Origin: Gammaproteobacteria bacterium
GTDB taxonomy: Bacteria; Pseudomonadota; Gammaproteobacteria; Chromatiales; Chromatiaceae
DNA length: 52,533 nt
Direction of reading: 5' to 3'
Assembly (NCBI GenBank): GCA_020445255.1
Contig: JAGRGY010000004.1
Span: 196,151-248,683, forward strand
The notes under the pieces are model-generated. The model ran no database searches, was not told the DNA's origin, and saw only the letters and a program-made list of their open reading frames with translations. The position numbers and the translations under genes were made by a program. Below, in pieces: positions 9,637 to 18,244 of the stretch (the first letter of the stretch is position 1; every line of letters starts with the position of its first letter).

Positions 9637-10137
9637 TTACACGGACAGCAGTCTGCGCAGTTCCGCGGCAAGCTCGGCCTTTTCCTCCTCGGCGAGGAAC
9701 TCGGCGATCTCGACACGCCGCCCCGAGGCGACGATCCAAAGCCTGCGCGGGTACCAGCTCGTGCCCGACTCAGCGAGCTCGACCCTGACCCATCCGCGCG
9801 CGAACTCCGTGCGCTGTTGCGGTCCGCCACGCTCGGCACAACGTCCGCGGTCGCGGCCTTTCTCGACGGTCACCGTGGTCTCTCCGATCGACACCACTTC
9901 GCAGCGACGGGCGGCATGTGACACCACGTAGACGCTCGCATACAGCGCGGCCAGCTCGAGGCCGGCAAACGGCAGGATCAGCCAGAAACCGCGCGCGGCG
10001 AGGACCATCGAAATCAGCAGCAGCGGCACCGCGATCGCGCCCAGAAAAATCATCGACTGCCGCCAGCTCAGCGAGCGGTTGGGCCGGATCACCACCCGAC
10101 GCAATGCGGTGTCGGGGCAACTTTCGGAGATCACCAT
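9637..10137 (-). CDS. DUF2244 domain integral membrane protein
   Basis: This 166-residue protein has two closely spaced membrane helices (about residues 27-70: SMIFLGAIAVPLLLISMVLA and FWLILPFAGLELAALYASVY) followed by a soluble domain ending in EEKAELAAELRRLLSV. It matches DUF2244, a family often found next to cytochrome oxidase genes and without a proven role. It lies 69 bases upstream of coxB on the same strand and may be the first gene of the aa3 operon. The ATG at 10137 is preferred; an earlier GTG at 10167 is possible. Confidence 0.75.
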   Translation of the reverse strand: MVISESCPDTALRRVVIRPNRSLSWRQSMIFLGAIAVPLLLISMVLAARGFWLILPFAGLELAALYASVYVVSHAARRCEVVSIGETTVTVEKGRDRGRCAERGGPQQRTEFARGWVRVELAESGTSWYPRRLWIVASGRRVEIAEFLAEEEKAELAAELRRLLSV

Positions 10138-10248
10138 GCGGCCTGATTTTCCCAGCGGACGCGGCACGCAGCGGTACGCGGACGGGGTCCGGGCCGCTGA
10201 TTCGCGGGGCGCAGGTTAGCGCGCCCCCTTCGGGGGGTCCAAGAAAAT

Positions 10249-10262
10249 TTGACGTAGATCAG
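10249..10262. promoter_or_regulatory. FNR/ANR-like box upstream of the aa3 oxidase operon
   Basis: TTGACGTAGATCAG matches 8 of 10 fixed positions of the FNR/ANR consensus TTGAT-N4-ATCAA. It sits in a 90-base AT-rich island (10241-10330) between bioD and DUF2244, 112 bases upstream of the DUF2244 start. No well-spaced -10 follows it on either strand, so repression or a non-standard promoter is possible. CTAATATTAG, a perfect palindrome at 10293-10302, lies in the same island. Confidence 0.45.
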
Positions 10263-10347
10263 CAAAAAACTTATTTATGGTATTTGACTTCACTAATATT
10301 AGAACCTTCGAATATTTATTTCCCCGTGGCGTCGCAGGGGCATCAGG

Positions 10348-11037
10348 TCAGGCGCCCGCTGCGGCCCGCATTTGCGCGACGTTCAGCGGCCTGCCGCTGC
10401 GCAGTGGCGGGGCGTGCGGGTTGGGCATCACCCCCAGGCACGGCGACGCGAGCAACAGGTCCAGCGACGTCAGATTGTCGTCCACACGCCGCATGTCCGG
10501 GTCCACCTGCGACCCGATCCAGCCGGCCAGCGGCACGCCGCTGGCGCGAATTGCCTGCTCACTGAGCCGGGCGTGGTTGAGGCAACCCAGGCGCAGGCCG
10601 ATCACCAGCACCACGGGGATTTCGAGCACCCGTGCGAGATCTGCCATATCCAGACGCGGCGCCAGCGGGACCGCCCAGCCGCCGGCGCCCTCGACGATCA
10701 CAAGGTCGTTGTCACGACACAACTCCCGAAAGGCCCGCACGATGGACTCGACCCGGATCTCGACGCCGGCATCGCCGGCCGCGAGGTGTGGAGCGATCGG
10801 TTCGGCAAAACAGTAGGGGTTGACCTGGCGGTCGGGCAACGCGATCCCACTGGCCGCAGCCAGCGCCAAGGCGTCGTCGTTTCGCAGAATGCCGTCATGT
10901 CGTTCCGCCCCGGCGGCGACCGGTTTGAACCCCGCCACGCGCAGTCCCAACCCCCGCAGGCCGCGGATCAGCTCGACCGCGACACGGGTCTTCCCGCACC
11001 CGGTGTCGGTACCGGTGACGAACAGTCCAGCACTCAT
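10348..11037 (-). CDS. bioD: Dethiobiotin synthetase
   Basis: This 229-residue cytosolic ATP-dependent carboxylase forms the ureido ring of dethiobiotin from 7,8-diaminopelargonate and CO2, the step before BioB. The P-loop GTDTGCGKT is at residues 9-17; VAGFKPVAAG holds the conserved lysine; VEGAGGWAVPL is the family signature that positions Mg and substrate. It is the last gene of a run of bio genes, overlapping bioC by 4 bases. No bioA is present in the window, so the aminotransferase must be encoded elsewhere. Confidence 0.95.
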   Translation of the reverse strand: MSAGLFVTGTDTGCGKTRVAVELIRGLRGLGLRVAGFKPVAAGAERHDGILRNDDALALAAASGIALPDRQVNPYCFAEPIAPHLAAGDAGVEIRVESIVRAFRELCRDNDLVIVEGAGGWAVPLAPRLDMADLARVLEIPVVLVIGLRLGCLNHARLSEQAIRASGVPLAGWIGSQVDPDMRRVDDNLTSLDLLLASPCLGVMPNPHAPPLRSGRPLNVAQMRAAAGA

Positions 11038-11912
11038 CGCGGGCCCCGCAGCACGTCGACCCCGATCCGCGTTTCGTCACCGACGCGGCGCTGCACGGGC
11101 GCCCAGGCATGACCGTGCACCACTTCGTAGGTGACCGGCAGGCGGCCGTCGCCGTCGCGGAAGTGCTCATAGGCTGCACACACAGCGTCGAGGCGACGCC
11201 GGCCGAGCAATCCGCGTGCGCGATCGACGCTCGCGTTGCCGGCCCCGACGATCTTGATCTCGCGCATCAGGTGCCGCGCGTCGGCATAGGTCAGGGTCAT
11301 GCGTTCGACATCCATGACCGGGTCGGCCAGGCCCGCATGCAGCAGCATGTCGCCGTAATCGTGCATGTCGACGAACGCGTGCACATGGGCGCTGGCGTCG
11401 ACCGCGGCCCAGGCCGCACGCAGTTCGCTCAACGTGTCCGGACCGAAGCTGGTGAACAACAGCAGGCCACCGGGACGCAGCACGCGCGCGATGCCGGTGA
11501 ACGCCTGCAGCGGGTCCCCGCTCCATTGCAGTGCCGCGTTCGCGAACACCAGGTCGACGCTCTGGTCGGCAAGCGGCAGGCGATCGAGATCGGCACACAG
11601 GCAGCGCGGCCGGCGCAGCCAGCGCCCCCGCCGACGGGCGTACTGCAACATCGGCAGCGCGAAGTCGAGCGCGAACACCTCGGCCTGCGGATAACGCCGC
11701 AGCAGGTCCCCGGTCGCGACACCGGTGCCGCAGCCGAGGTCGAGTATGCGACGCGGTGCGATGCGCATCGTCTCGAGGCGCTCGAGCATGCGCCGGCCGA
11801 TCTCGTGCTGCAGCACGGCGACGTCGTCGTAGCGGTCGGCGGCCCGGCCGAAACTGCGGCGCGCCTTGACCTTGTCGAGCACGCTCACCCGGCGCTCATC
11901 CGCCCGGTTCAT
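11034..11912 (-). CDS. bioC: Malonyl-[acyl-carrier protein] O-methyltransferase
   Basis: This 292-residue SAM-dependent methyltransferase masks the free carboxyl of malonyl-ACP so that fatty acid synthase can build the pimeloyl chain of biotin. The SAM-binding motif ILDLGCGTGVATG is clear, followed by VFALDFALPML and FANAALQW in Rossmann-fold order, and LLLFTSFGPDTLSEL, which is characteristic of BioC. KARRSFGRAADRYD near the N terminus is also typical. It overlaps bioH and bioD by 4 bases at each end, indicating translational coupling. Confidence 0.94.
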   Translation of the reverse strand: MNRADERRVSVLDKVKARRSFGRAADRYDDVAVLQHEIGRRMLERLETMRIAPRRILDLGCGTGVATGDLLRRYPQAEVFALDFALPMLQYARRRGRWLRRPRCLCADLDRLPLADQSVDLVFANAALQWSGDPLQAFTGIARVLRPGGLLLFTSFGPDTLSELRAAWAAVDASAHVHAFVDMHDYGDMLLHAGLADPVMDVERMTLTYADARHLMREIKIVGAGNASVDRARGLLGRRRLDAVCAAYEHFRDGDGRLPVTYEVVHGHAWAPVQRRVGDETRIGVDVLRGPR

Positions 11913-12676
11913 GCCTGCCCCACCCGACGTAGCAACATGTCCAGGCTTGCCTGCGGGTGCGAAAGAAAGGGGGCATGTCCCGCGCCGTCGATCACGTCGA
12001 CCGACACCCCACGCACCAGCGCCGGCAACGCGTCTCGCAGTGTCACCGGCACCAGCGTGTCGCGAGCGCCGAGCAGCCAGTGCACCGGGCAGTCCAGATC
12101 GGCGAGCCGCGGGCGCAGGTCGGTGTCGAGTAACAGCGTTAACCCCTGGGCCAACCCGGCCGCGCTGGCCGGCGGACGCTCGCCGAGTTCGGCGCGCAGC
12201 AACTTGAGGGCGTCGCGGGCATGTTCCGCACCACTGACCTGCAGCGACAGGAAGCGCATCAGGGTCGCGTTGGGGTCGTCGGCCAGCGCGTCGGCGAACT
12301 GGTGAAACGTGGTGACCGGCATCGCGCAGGACCAGTCATCACCCTGCACGAACCGCGGGTTGGTCGCGACCAGCATCAGACCGGCGACGCGCTGTGGTCG
12401 GTCGAGCGCGGCCTGCAACGCCACCTGGCCACCCAGCGACCAGCCAAGCCACCACGACCTCGTCGGTGCCACGGCCAAGGTCAGCGCCGTCCATTCGGCG
12501 AGATCGGCGGCCGACGCGCTTGGGCTGGCGCCGTGCCCGGGCAGCTCGATCACGGTCAGACGGAAATGCTCCGACAGGCCGGGCAGCAGCGGTTCCCAGA
12601 CCGCGGCGTTCATGCCCCAGCCATGCACCAGCGTCAGGTCGGGACCCCGCCCGATCCGGTAGCGGTACAGGTTCAT
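11909..12676 (-). CDS. bioH: Pimeloyl-ACP methyl ester carboxylesterase
   Basis: This 255-residue alpha/beta hydrolase removes the methyl group added by BioC, ending chain elongation and yielding pimeloyl-ACP for BioF. The nucleophile S80 lies in WLGWSLGGQVAL; the acid is in LLGARDTLVP and the histidine in IDGAGHAPFLSHP. The oxyanion-hole region is LVHGWGMN at residues 16-23. The gene lies inside the bio operon with 4-base overlaps on both sides. Confidence 0.94.
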   Translation of the reverse strand: MNLYRYRIGRGPDLTLVHGWGMNAAVWEPLLPGLSEHFRLTVIELPGHGASPSASAADLAEWTALTLAVAPTRSWWLGWSLGGQVALQAALDRPQRVAGLMLVATNPRFVQGDDWSCAMPVTTFHQFADALADDPNATLMRFLSLQVSGAEHARDALKLLRAELGERPPASAAGLAQGLTLLLDTDLRPRLADLDCPVHWLLGARDTLVPVTLRDALPALVRGVSVDVIDGAGHAPFLSHPQASLDMLLRRVGQA

Positions 12677-13833
12677 GCACCCTGCCCCGCCGCGATCTCG
12701 GCCAGAACCGAGAGCAGTGTGTCGACATGCGCCGCGGTGTGTGCCGCCGAAAAGGTCACGCGTAGACGCGCCGTACCCTCGGGCACGGTCGGCGGCCGGA
12801 TCGCGCCGACCAGGATGCCGTCGCGCGCCAACGCGTCGCCCCAGCGGTTCGCCGTGGTGCTGTCACCGAGCAGGATCGGCTGGATCGGCGTCGTCGACGC
12901 ACCGAGTGTCAGGCCGATGCGCAGCGCGCCGGCGCGAAAGCGTTGCACGTGGCCCAGCACGCGCTCTCGGCGCCACTCCTCGTCGGACGCAATGCGCAGC
13001 GCGACGCGGGTCGCCTCGGCGACCGCAGGCGGCATCGCGGTCGTATAGACGTAGGGCCGCGCGTGTTGGATCAGCGTCTCGATCAGGTCGGACGCGCCGG
13101 CCACGAATGCCCCCGCCGTACCCAGCGCCTTGCCCAGCGTGCCCATCAGCACCTGCACCTGGTCCGGTTCAAGACCCGCGGCATCGATGCTGCCGCGTCC
13201 GCGCGCCCCCAGCACGCCGATACCGTGCGCGTCGTCGACCATCAGCCAGGCGTCGTGGTCGGCGGCGCCCGCTGCTAGCTCGACGAGCGGCGCGACGTCC
13301 CCGTCCATGCTGAACACGCCATCGGTGACAATCAGCCGACGGCCCCGCGCCTCCGCCAGCTGCTCGCGCAGCGCCTTCACGTCGGCATGTGCATAACGCC
13401 GCATCTGCGCACGGGTCAACAGACCCCCGTCGATCAGCGACGCGTGGTTGAGGCGGTCCTCGAACACGGTGTCGCGGCGGTCGGTCAGTGCGCCGATCAC
13501 GCCGAGGTTGGCCATGTAACCGGTCGAGAACAACAGCGCACGTTCACGCCCGGCGAACTCGGCCAGCTCCTCCTCGAGGGCGTGGTGCGCGCGGCTGTGC
13601 CCACTGATCAGGTGTGCGGCGCCGGCGCCAACGCCGTAGCGCGCCACCCCACGCCGCATCGCCTCGCCAAGCCTGGGATCGGCGGCAAGACCAAGGTAGT
13701 CGTTGGAACAGAAGGCGAGCATGCGTCGTCCGTCGACAACCAACTCGGGGCCCTGCGGTCCGTCGCCGACGCGCCGCGTGCGGTACAGCCCGTCGGCGCG
13801 GCGCCGTTGCAGGTCTTCGTGCAGGTTCCACAT
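12673..13833 (-). CDS. bioF: 8-Amino-7-oxononanoate synthase
   Basis: This 386-residue PLP enzyme condenses pimeloyl-ACP with L-alanine, releasing CO2. The PLP lysine is K235 in MGTLGKALGTAG; VDDAHGIGVLG carries the aspartate that holds the cofactor nitrogen, and FCSNDYLGLA is the N-terminal signature. It belongs to the alpha-oxoamine synthase family; placement between bioB and bioH makes BioF the right member. The stop overlaps bioH by 4 bases. A 165-base gap to bioB shows no separate promoter that I can identify. Confidence 0.95.
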   Translation of the reverse strand: MWNLHEDLQRRRADGLYRTRRVGDGPQGPELVVDGRRMLAFCSNDYLGLAADPRLGEAMRRGVARYGVGAGAAHLISGHSRAHHALEEELAEFAGRERALLFSTGYMANLGVIGALTDRRDTVFEDRLNHASLIDGGLLTRAQMRRYAHADVKALREQLAEARGRRLIVTDGVFSMDGDVAPLVELAAGAADHDAWLMVDDAHGIGVLGARGRGSIDAAGLEPDQVQVLMGTLGKALGTAGAFVAGASDLIETLIQHARPYVYTTAMPPAVAEATRVALRIASDEEWRRERVLGHVQRFRAGALRIGLTLGASTTPIQPILLGDSTTANRWGDALARDGILVGAIRPPTVPEGTARLRVTFSAAHTAAHVDTLLSVLAEIAAGQGA

Positions 13834-13998
13834 GGCGGGTCGTACCCAGGGACGGATTGCAGGATGTCAGGGTCGTTGAGGGATGGCTTCAGCGGCCGGC
13901 ATCGCCGGGTCGCACGCTCGATCCCACCCACCGATGGCGAGGGTCGATGTGCGCCGCCGCGCGGTTCGCCGGCGGGCCAACGTCGCGCGATCCGGACA

Positions 13999-15003
13999 TC
14001 ACGTGCCGGAGCCGCAGCACGCCTGGCGGTCGGCCTCGAGTTCGGCCGCCTGCATGCGGATGCCGAGCCGGCCGAGCAGCTCACGGTCGTGATCGGCGTC
14101 CGGGTTGTCCGTGGTCAGCAGGCGCTCGCCGTAGAAGATCGAGTTGGCGCCGGCGAGGAAGCACAGCGCCTGTGTCTCGTCACTCATGTCGGTGCGGCCC
14201 GCCGACAGGCGGACATAGCTGTTCGGCATCAGGATGCGGGCGACCGCGATCGTGCGGACGAAGGTCAGCGGGTCGATGCGGTCGCTGCCGTACAGCGGCG
14301 TGCCCTCGACCTGCACCAGCAGGTTGATCGGCACCGATTCGGGGTGCCGCGGCAGGTTCGCCAGTTCCTGCAGCATGCGCGCGCGGTCCGTGCCGGTCTC
14401 GCCCATGCCGAGGATGCCGCCCGAGCACACGCTGATACCCGCGGCGCGCACGTGCGCGAGCGTGTCCAGACGATCCTGGAAGGTGCGCGTCGTGATCACG
14501 TTGCCGTAGAACTCGGGCGAGGTGTCGAGGTTGTGGTTGTAGTAGTCGAGGCCGGCGTCGCGCAGGCGCAAGGACTGGGCCTCGGTCAACATGCCCAGCG
14601 TCACGCAGGTCTGCATGCCCAGTCCGCGCACCGCGCGTACCATGTCGATCACCTTGTCCAGGTTCTTGTCGGTCGGGTTGCGCCACGCCGCGCCCATGCA
14701 GAACCGTGTCGCACCCTTGGCCCGGGCCGCCTCGGCAGCGGCGACCACCTCGTCGAGCGGCAGCAGGCGTTCGCGTTCGAGCCCGGTGTCGTACTTCGCG
14801 CTCTGTGAACAGTATGCGCAGTCCTCGGAGCAGGCCCCGGTCTTGATCGACAACAGCGTGCTGACCTGGACCTGGTTGGCATCGAAACCGGCGCGGTGCA
14901 CGCGCTGCGCCTCGAACAGCAGGTCGTTGAACGGCTGGTCGAACAGCGCCTGGATCTCGTCCAGCGTCCAGTCGTGGCGTACGGTGACGGGCGCCGAGTT
15001 CAT
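13999..15003 (-). CDS. bioB: Biotin synthase
   Basis: This 334-residue radical SAM enzyme inserts sulfur into dethiobiotin. The [4Fe-4S] cysteines C58, C62 and C65 are in [29 protein letters not shown] and [10 protein letters not shown] are conserved BioB segments, and VRLSAGR carries the arginine linked to the auxiliary [2Fe-2S] cluster. The ATG at 15003 has GGAG about 9 bases upstream and overlaps the preceding membrane protein stop by 4 bases (ATGA). The open frame continues upstream but without BioB homology. Confidence 0.97.
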   Translation of the reverse strand: MNSAPVTVRHDWTLDEIQALFDQPFNDLLFEAQRVHRAGFDANQVQVSTLLSIKTGACSEDCAYCSQSAKYDTGLERERLLPLDEVVAAAEAARAKGATRFCMGAAWRNPTDKNLDKVIDMVRAVRGLGMQTCVTLGMLTEAQSLRLRDAGLDYYNHNLDTSPEFYGNVITTRTFQDRLDTLAHVRAAGISVCSGGILGMGETGTDRARMLQELANLPRHPESVPINLLVQVEGTPLYGSDRIDPLTFVRTIAVARILMPNSYVRLSAGRTDMSDETQALCFLAGANSIFYGERLLTTDNPDADHDRELLGRLGIRMQAAELEADRQACCGSGT

Positions 15004-15413
15004 GATGGGCTCTCCTCTGTGACGACATTGGCACTGGACAGGTCGATGTCCGGCCATTCCTCCGCGCGAATGCGCGCGATCGACCAAAGCGATGCGGGTA
15101 TGATCACGGCCAGGCCGACGCCCCACGCGATCAGCCAGGACGTGATACCACGCCCCGGAAAGAAGGTGCCGATCGGGATGACCGCCCCCATCACCGCGTA
15201 GAACAGATAGGCCGCGCGCTGGGTGTAGTGCCCGACACGCGGGTTGGGGTGGTGCCGGTGCAGCGCATAGACCAGCATCGAACCGCCGAACCACAACAGC
15301 GGCAGCGGCGGCAGCAGCATGCTGATCAGGTTGCCGAGCGACATCTGCATGGCCGCGAAACGCGATGAACGGCCGCTGACGATGTGGCTGGTTTCGGCAC
15401 TGCGGGTGTCCAT
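15000..15413 (-). CDS. Conserved membrane protein at the head of the biotin operon
   Basis: This 137-residue protein of unknown function has three predicted membrane helices: [39 protein letters not shown] and [20 protein letters not shown]. The loop [18 protein letters not shown] is histidine rich. It overlaps bioB by 4 bases, so it is probably translated with biotin synthase; a link to biotin uptake or to something unrelated cannot be decided. The ATG at 15413 lies about 27 bases after the predicted transcription start; an ATG at 15350 is an alternative. Confidence 0.65.
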   Translation of the reverse strand: MDTRSAETSHIVSGRSSRFAAMQMSLGNLISMLLPPLPLLWFGGSMLVYALHRHHPNPRVGHYTQRAAYLFYAVMGAVIPIGTFFPGRGITSWLIAWGVGLAVIIPASLWSIARIRAEEWPDIDLSSANVVTEESPS

Positions 15414-15446
15414 GGGGCGAGGACCTCGCTGGGCGGAGAAACGGCC

Positions 15447-15474
15447 ATGGTAGGGCCGCGCGGACATCTGTCAA
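15447..15474 (-). promoter_or_regulatory. predicted sigma-70 promoter of the biotin operon
   Basis: On the minus strand a consensus TTGACA is followed after 16 bases by TACCAT, placing the start near 15440 and a short leader before the ATG at 15413. No BirA operator-like palindrome was found here, so biotin control by BirA is not supported at this site. Confidence 0.5.
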
Positions 15475-15493
15475 CCGAAAAGGATTTCCAAAA

Positions 15494-16195
15494 GTGAACA
15501 TCTGGCCAGTCTTCGACCAGTTCATCGCCAGCCGGTGCCCACTGTGCCGGGCACGCGACGACGGCCTCTGTCAGCGCTGCGCGGCGGCCCTGCCGCGCAA
15601 CCACCATCCGTGCCGGCGCTGTGCGCTGCCGTTGCCACCAGAGGCGCCCGCCGCCGGCCTGTGCGGCGAGTGTCAGGCGGCACCCCCGGCGTTCGACCGG
15701 GCGGTCGCACCGCTGCTCTACCAGCCGCCGGTCGACGATCTCGTCGCGCGCTTCAAGTACCACGACCGCCTCGACCTGGGCCGCCTGCTCGGCGACGAAT
15801 TGGCCGGCACGTTGCAGGCGCAGTCTGCCGCATTGCTGTTGCCGGTGCCGATGGACGCGGGCGGCCTGCGCCGACGCGGATTCAACCAGGCCGCGGAACT
15901 CGCACACCTGTTGAGCCGGCGTCTCGGCATCCCCTGGTCCGCATCGCTGCTGCAGCGCGCACGGCAGGCCCGGCACCAGCGCGGACTGGGGCGTAGCGCA
16001 CGTCAGCGCAATCTGCGCGGGGCGTTCTTCCTGACCGGCCGTCCGCCGGCACGCGTGGCGATCGTCGACGACGTGATCACGACGGGGGCAACGGCCGGTG
16101 AAATCGCCGCCACGCTCAAGCGCGGCGGTGCGGGGTGGGTCGAGGTCTGGGCGGTGGCGCGCACGCCCATCGGGGACCGGCGGCGGAAGCCGTGA
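15494..16195 (+). CDS. comF: ComF family phosphoribosyltransferase-like protein
   Basis: This 233-residue protein has an N-terminal zinc-ribbon region with CxxC pairs (CPLC, CQRC, CRRC, CGEC within the first 60 residues) and a C-terminal phosphoribosyltransferase fold with [16 protein letters not shown], the PRPP-binding loop. ComF proteins act in DNA uptake and recombination of transforming DNA in competent bacteria, and many non-competent bacteria also carry them. It is divergent from the biotin operon, an arrangement known from pseudomonads and relatives. Confidence 0.9.
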   Translation: MNIWPVFDQFIASRCPLCRARDDGLCQRCAAALPRNHHPCRRCALPLPPEAPAAGLCGECQAAPPAFDRAVAPLLYQPPVDDLVARFKYHDRLDLGRLLGDELAGTLQAQSAALLLPVPMDAGGLRRRGFNQAAELAHLLSRRLGIPWSASLLQRARQARHQRGLGRSARQRNLRGAFFLTGRPPARVAIVDDVITTGATAGEIAATLKRGGAGWVEVWAVARTPIGDRRRKP

Positions 16196-16221
16196 GCGGC
16201 CCCGCGGCGCCGGGTGCGGGC

Positions 16222-16641
16222 TCAGCGGTCGGCGAGCACCCGCTCCTTCATCTCGCGACGTTCCTGGGCGTCGATCGTCAGCGTGGCGATCGGCCGCGCC
16301 TTCAGACGAGCAACGCCGATCGGCTCGCCGGTGTCCTCGCAATAACCATAGCTGCCGTCGTCGATGCGCTCGAGCGCCTGCTCGATCTTGCGCAGCAGCT
16401 TGCGATAGCGGTCGCGGGTGCGCAGTTCGAGGCCGTGTTCGCTCTCGCGACTGGCGCGGTCGGCCTCGTCACCGACCTCCTGGTAGGCCTTGTCACGCAG
16501 GTTATCGAGCGTTTCCTGGGCCTCGGTCATGAGTTCCTCGCGCCAGCGGATCAGTTGCCGACGGAAGTACTCCAGGTGGTTCGGATTCATGTACTCCTCG
16601 TCCTGGCTCGGCTCGTAACCTTCGGGCAATTCCACTGTCAT
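16222..16641 (-). CDS. dksA: RNA polymerase-binding transcription factor DksA, single-cysteine type
   Basis: This 139-residue protein binds the RNA polymerase secondary channel and, with ppGpp, adjusts rRNA and amino acid promoters. The coiled-coil tip motif DxxDxA is present (D58, D61, A63). The zinc-finger region reads GYCEDTGEPIG...ATLTIDAQ: only C101 remains, and T104, T122 and A125 replace the other three cysteines of E. coli DksA. The basic helix and ARLKARPIA segment are intact, so it is a working DksA of the zinc-independent kind rather than a decayed gene. The ATG at 16641 has GGAG 10 bases upstream. Confidence 0.92.
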   Translation of the reverse strand: MTVELPEGYEPSQDEEYMNPNHLEYFRRQLIRWREELMTEAQETLDNLRDKAYQEVGDEADRASRESEHGLELRTRDRYRKLLRKIEQALERIDDGSYGYCEDTGEPIGVARLKARPIATLTIDAQERREMKERVLADR

Positions 16642-16679
16642 GCTCGTCTGACTCCGCACATTGGCTCTAAGGCCGCGGG

Positions 16680-16708
16680 TTTTTAGCCTACAAAGGCGGC
16701 GGAATCAA
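16680..16708 (-). promoter_or_regulatory. predicted promoter of dksA
   Basis: TTGATT and TAAAAA on the minus strand are spaced by 17 bases, giving a start near 16673 and a leader of about 32 bases. The -35 lies in the loop of the hairpin that ends the ubi unit, so termination and initiation share this short gap. Confidence 0.4.
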
Positions 16709-16720
16709 GTCCGCGCCGCC
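16695..16720 (-). terminator. GC-rich hairpin after the ubiC-ubiA-hydrolase unit
   Basis: GGCGGCGCGGA pairs with TTCCGCCGCC with one bulge, followed on the minus strand only by TTTG. The stem is strong but the T-run is short, so this is a probable weak intrinsic terminator. Confidence 0.4.
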
Positions 16721-16744
16721 AATCGGTCTGTTCCGATGCAGGAT

Positions 16745-18244
16745 TTACAGTCGCTCCAGGCAGGCCGGTGGGCGCGGCGCCTGCGGGCGGTCGAGGAATG
16801 CGCGCACCAGATCGCTGGCACAAACGTGGCTGTCGAGCACGCCATGACCGACCGCCGGGAACACGAACACGCTCGCGTGCGACAACCCCTCGGCGGCGAC
16901 ATCCGCCCATTCCGGTGGCGTCACCGGGTCGAACTCGCCCACCAGGATCAACGTCGGCACATCCGATTGCACCGCCGTACGGAAGTCGGGATCGGCCTCG
17001 CCGGAGGCCCAGTAGCGACAGACGTGATATTGCCAGTCGAAACGCTTGACCGGCGCGGCGCGCGGATAGCGGACCAGTTCGCGTTTGGCCTCGCGCAGGT
17101 CGACGGCGCCCGCATCATGGCAATCGACCGAGCTCGCGACCGCATCGCTGACCGAGTTGTCGAGCAGGGTGTCCACGCTGTCTCGGATCAGCGAGCGCAT
17201 TGCGCTGTCGAGACGGCCGTCGGCAAGCGCGCGGACACTGTCGGGCAGGCCCGGCAGCGCCTCCCACTGGTACATGGCCTCGAACAGCAGCCAGGCCAGA
17301 TCGTCTTGATCGTAGACCACCGCCAGGTCCTGTCCGCTCACCGGGTCGGGGACGCTCAGGCGGATCTTTTCCCGCTCCACGCGAGCAAAGGCCTTCTCGA
17401 GCAGCGCGTCGAGTTCGGCGCTTGTCTGGCCGCAATCCTCGACCAGATCGCAGATCCGGCCAAACAGCTCGAACGAGCGCTGCAGCAGCCACGCGTCCGC
17501 CAGCTCGGGATTGACCTGTGGCGGATACGGCGAATCCAGCACGGCCGCATGCACCTGGGCCGAATCCTGGCGCAACACCTCCAGTGCCACCCGCGTACCG
17601 TAGGACACGCCGTACAGGTTCCAGTGCGCAAGACCCATGGAGCGCATCAGGTCGATCGCGTCGGCAGCGTTGTTGCGGGTCGTGAACCGGGCGAGATCGA
17701 TGCCCTCGGCACGCAGCCGGTCATGGCAGGCCCGGGTCGCTTCACGGACGCGTCGATAGGCCTCCTCGGTCGGCAGCGGCAGCGGCAGCAGCTCGCGTCG
17801 CAAGGCCTGCAGCTCAGGGCATTCGAGCTTCGGTTGCGACAACCCGACGCCGCGCTGGTCGTACAGCACGAGGTCGCCCGGCCAGCCCGCCTGGTCGGCC
17901 CAGTCCAGCCAGAAATCCATGTCGCCATCGCCCAGCCACGCCGAGCCACCCGGACCGCCGGCGATGTACAGCGTCGGCGGCCCTTCGCGACGCCAGAAGT
18001 ACTGCGGTATGTAGACGACCGGCAGGTCGAAACTGGGTGGCGTCGCACCCGGCTCCGGTGCCGTCGTCAGATGGCCGCAGTGAACCGGCCGCCACCACGG
18101 GTGCTCGAACCAGCACTCGCCCCATTGCAGGCGCGCGCCGTCCGGCAACACCGATGCCGGGGGCGGCTCGTGCAGCGACTGCCAGGCCCAGAACAGCGCC
18201 GGCAACAGCACGACAGGCCAGAACAACAGGCGCAGAAAGATCAT
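16745..18244 (-). CDS. Alpha/beta hydrolase of the tripeptidyl/prolyl aminopeptidase (TAP) type
   Basis: This 499-residue protein has an N-terminal hydrophobic anchor or signal (about residues 2-22), an oxyanion loop [10 protein letters not shown] (97-106), QRGVGLS typical of the proline iminopeptidase group, and nucleophile S214 in YGVSYGTR. Near the C terminus GEFDPVTPP gives the acid and VGHGV the histidine, followed by a TAP-like C-terminal domain. Paired cysteines suggest a periplasmic or outer location. It probably cleaves N-terminal residues from peptides, but substrates are unknown. The ATG overlaps the ubiA stop by 4 bases, an unexpected coupling. Confidence 0.85.
   Translation of the reverse strand: MIFLRLLFWPVVLLPALFWAWQSLHEPPPASVLPDGARLQWGECWFEHPWWRPVHCGHLTTAPEPGATPPSFDLPVVYIPQYFWRREGPPTLYIAGGPGGSAWLGDGDMDFWLDWADQAGWPGDLVLYDQRGVGLSQPKLECPELQALRRELLPLPLPTEEAYRRVREATRACHDRLRAEGIDLARFTTRNNAADAIDLMRSMGLAHWNLYGVSYGTRVALEVLRQDSAQVHAAVLDSPYPPQVNPELADAWLLQRSFELFGRICDLVEDCGQTSAELDALLEKAFARVEREKIRLSVPDPVSGQDLAVVYDQDDLAWLLFEAMYQWEALPGLPDSVRALADGRLDSAMRSLIRDSVDTLLDNSVSDAVASSVDCHDAGAVDLREAKRELVRYPRAAPVKRFDWQYHVCRYWASGEADPDFRTAVQSDVPTLILVGEFDPVTPPEWADVAAEGLSHASVFVFPAVGHGVLDSHVCASDLVRAFLDRPQAPRPPACLERL

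Noticed and set aside
10284..10313. TTGACT followed by TCGAAT on the plus strand as a promoter
   Set aside because: It would only make antisense RNA through bioD, the spacing is 18 bases and the -10 is weak; no gene follows on that strand.
15414..15493. BirA biotin operator at the biotin promoter
   Set aside because: No TTGTAAACC-type palindrome is present in the divergent bio/comF region.
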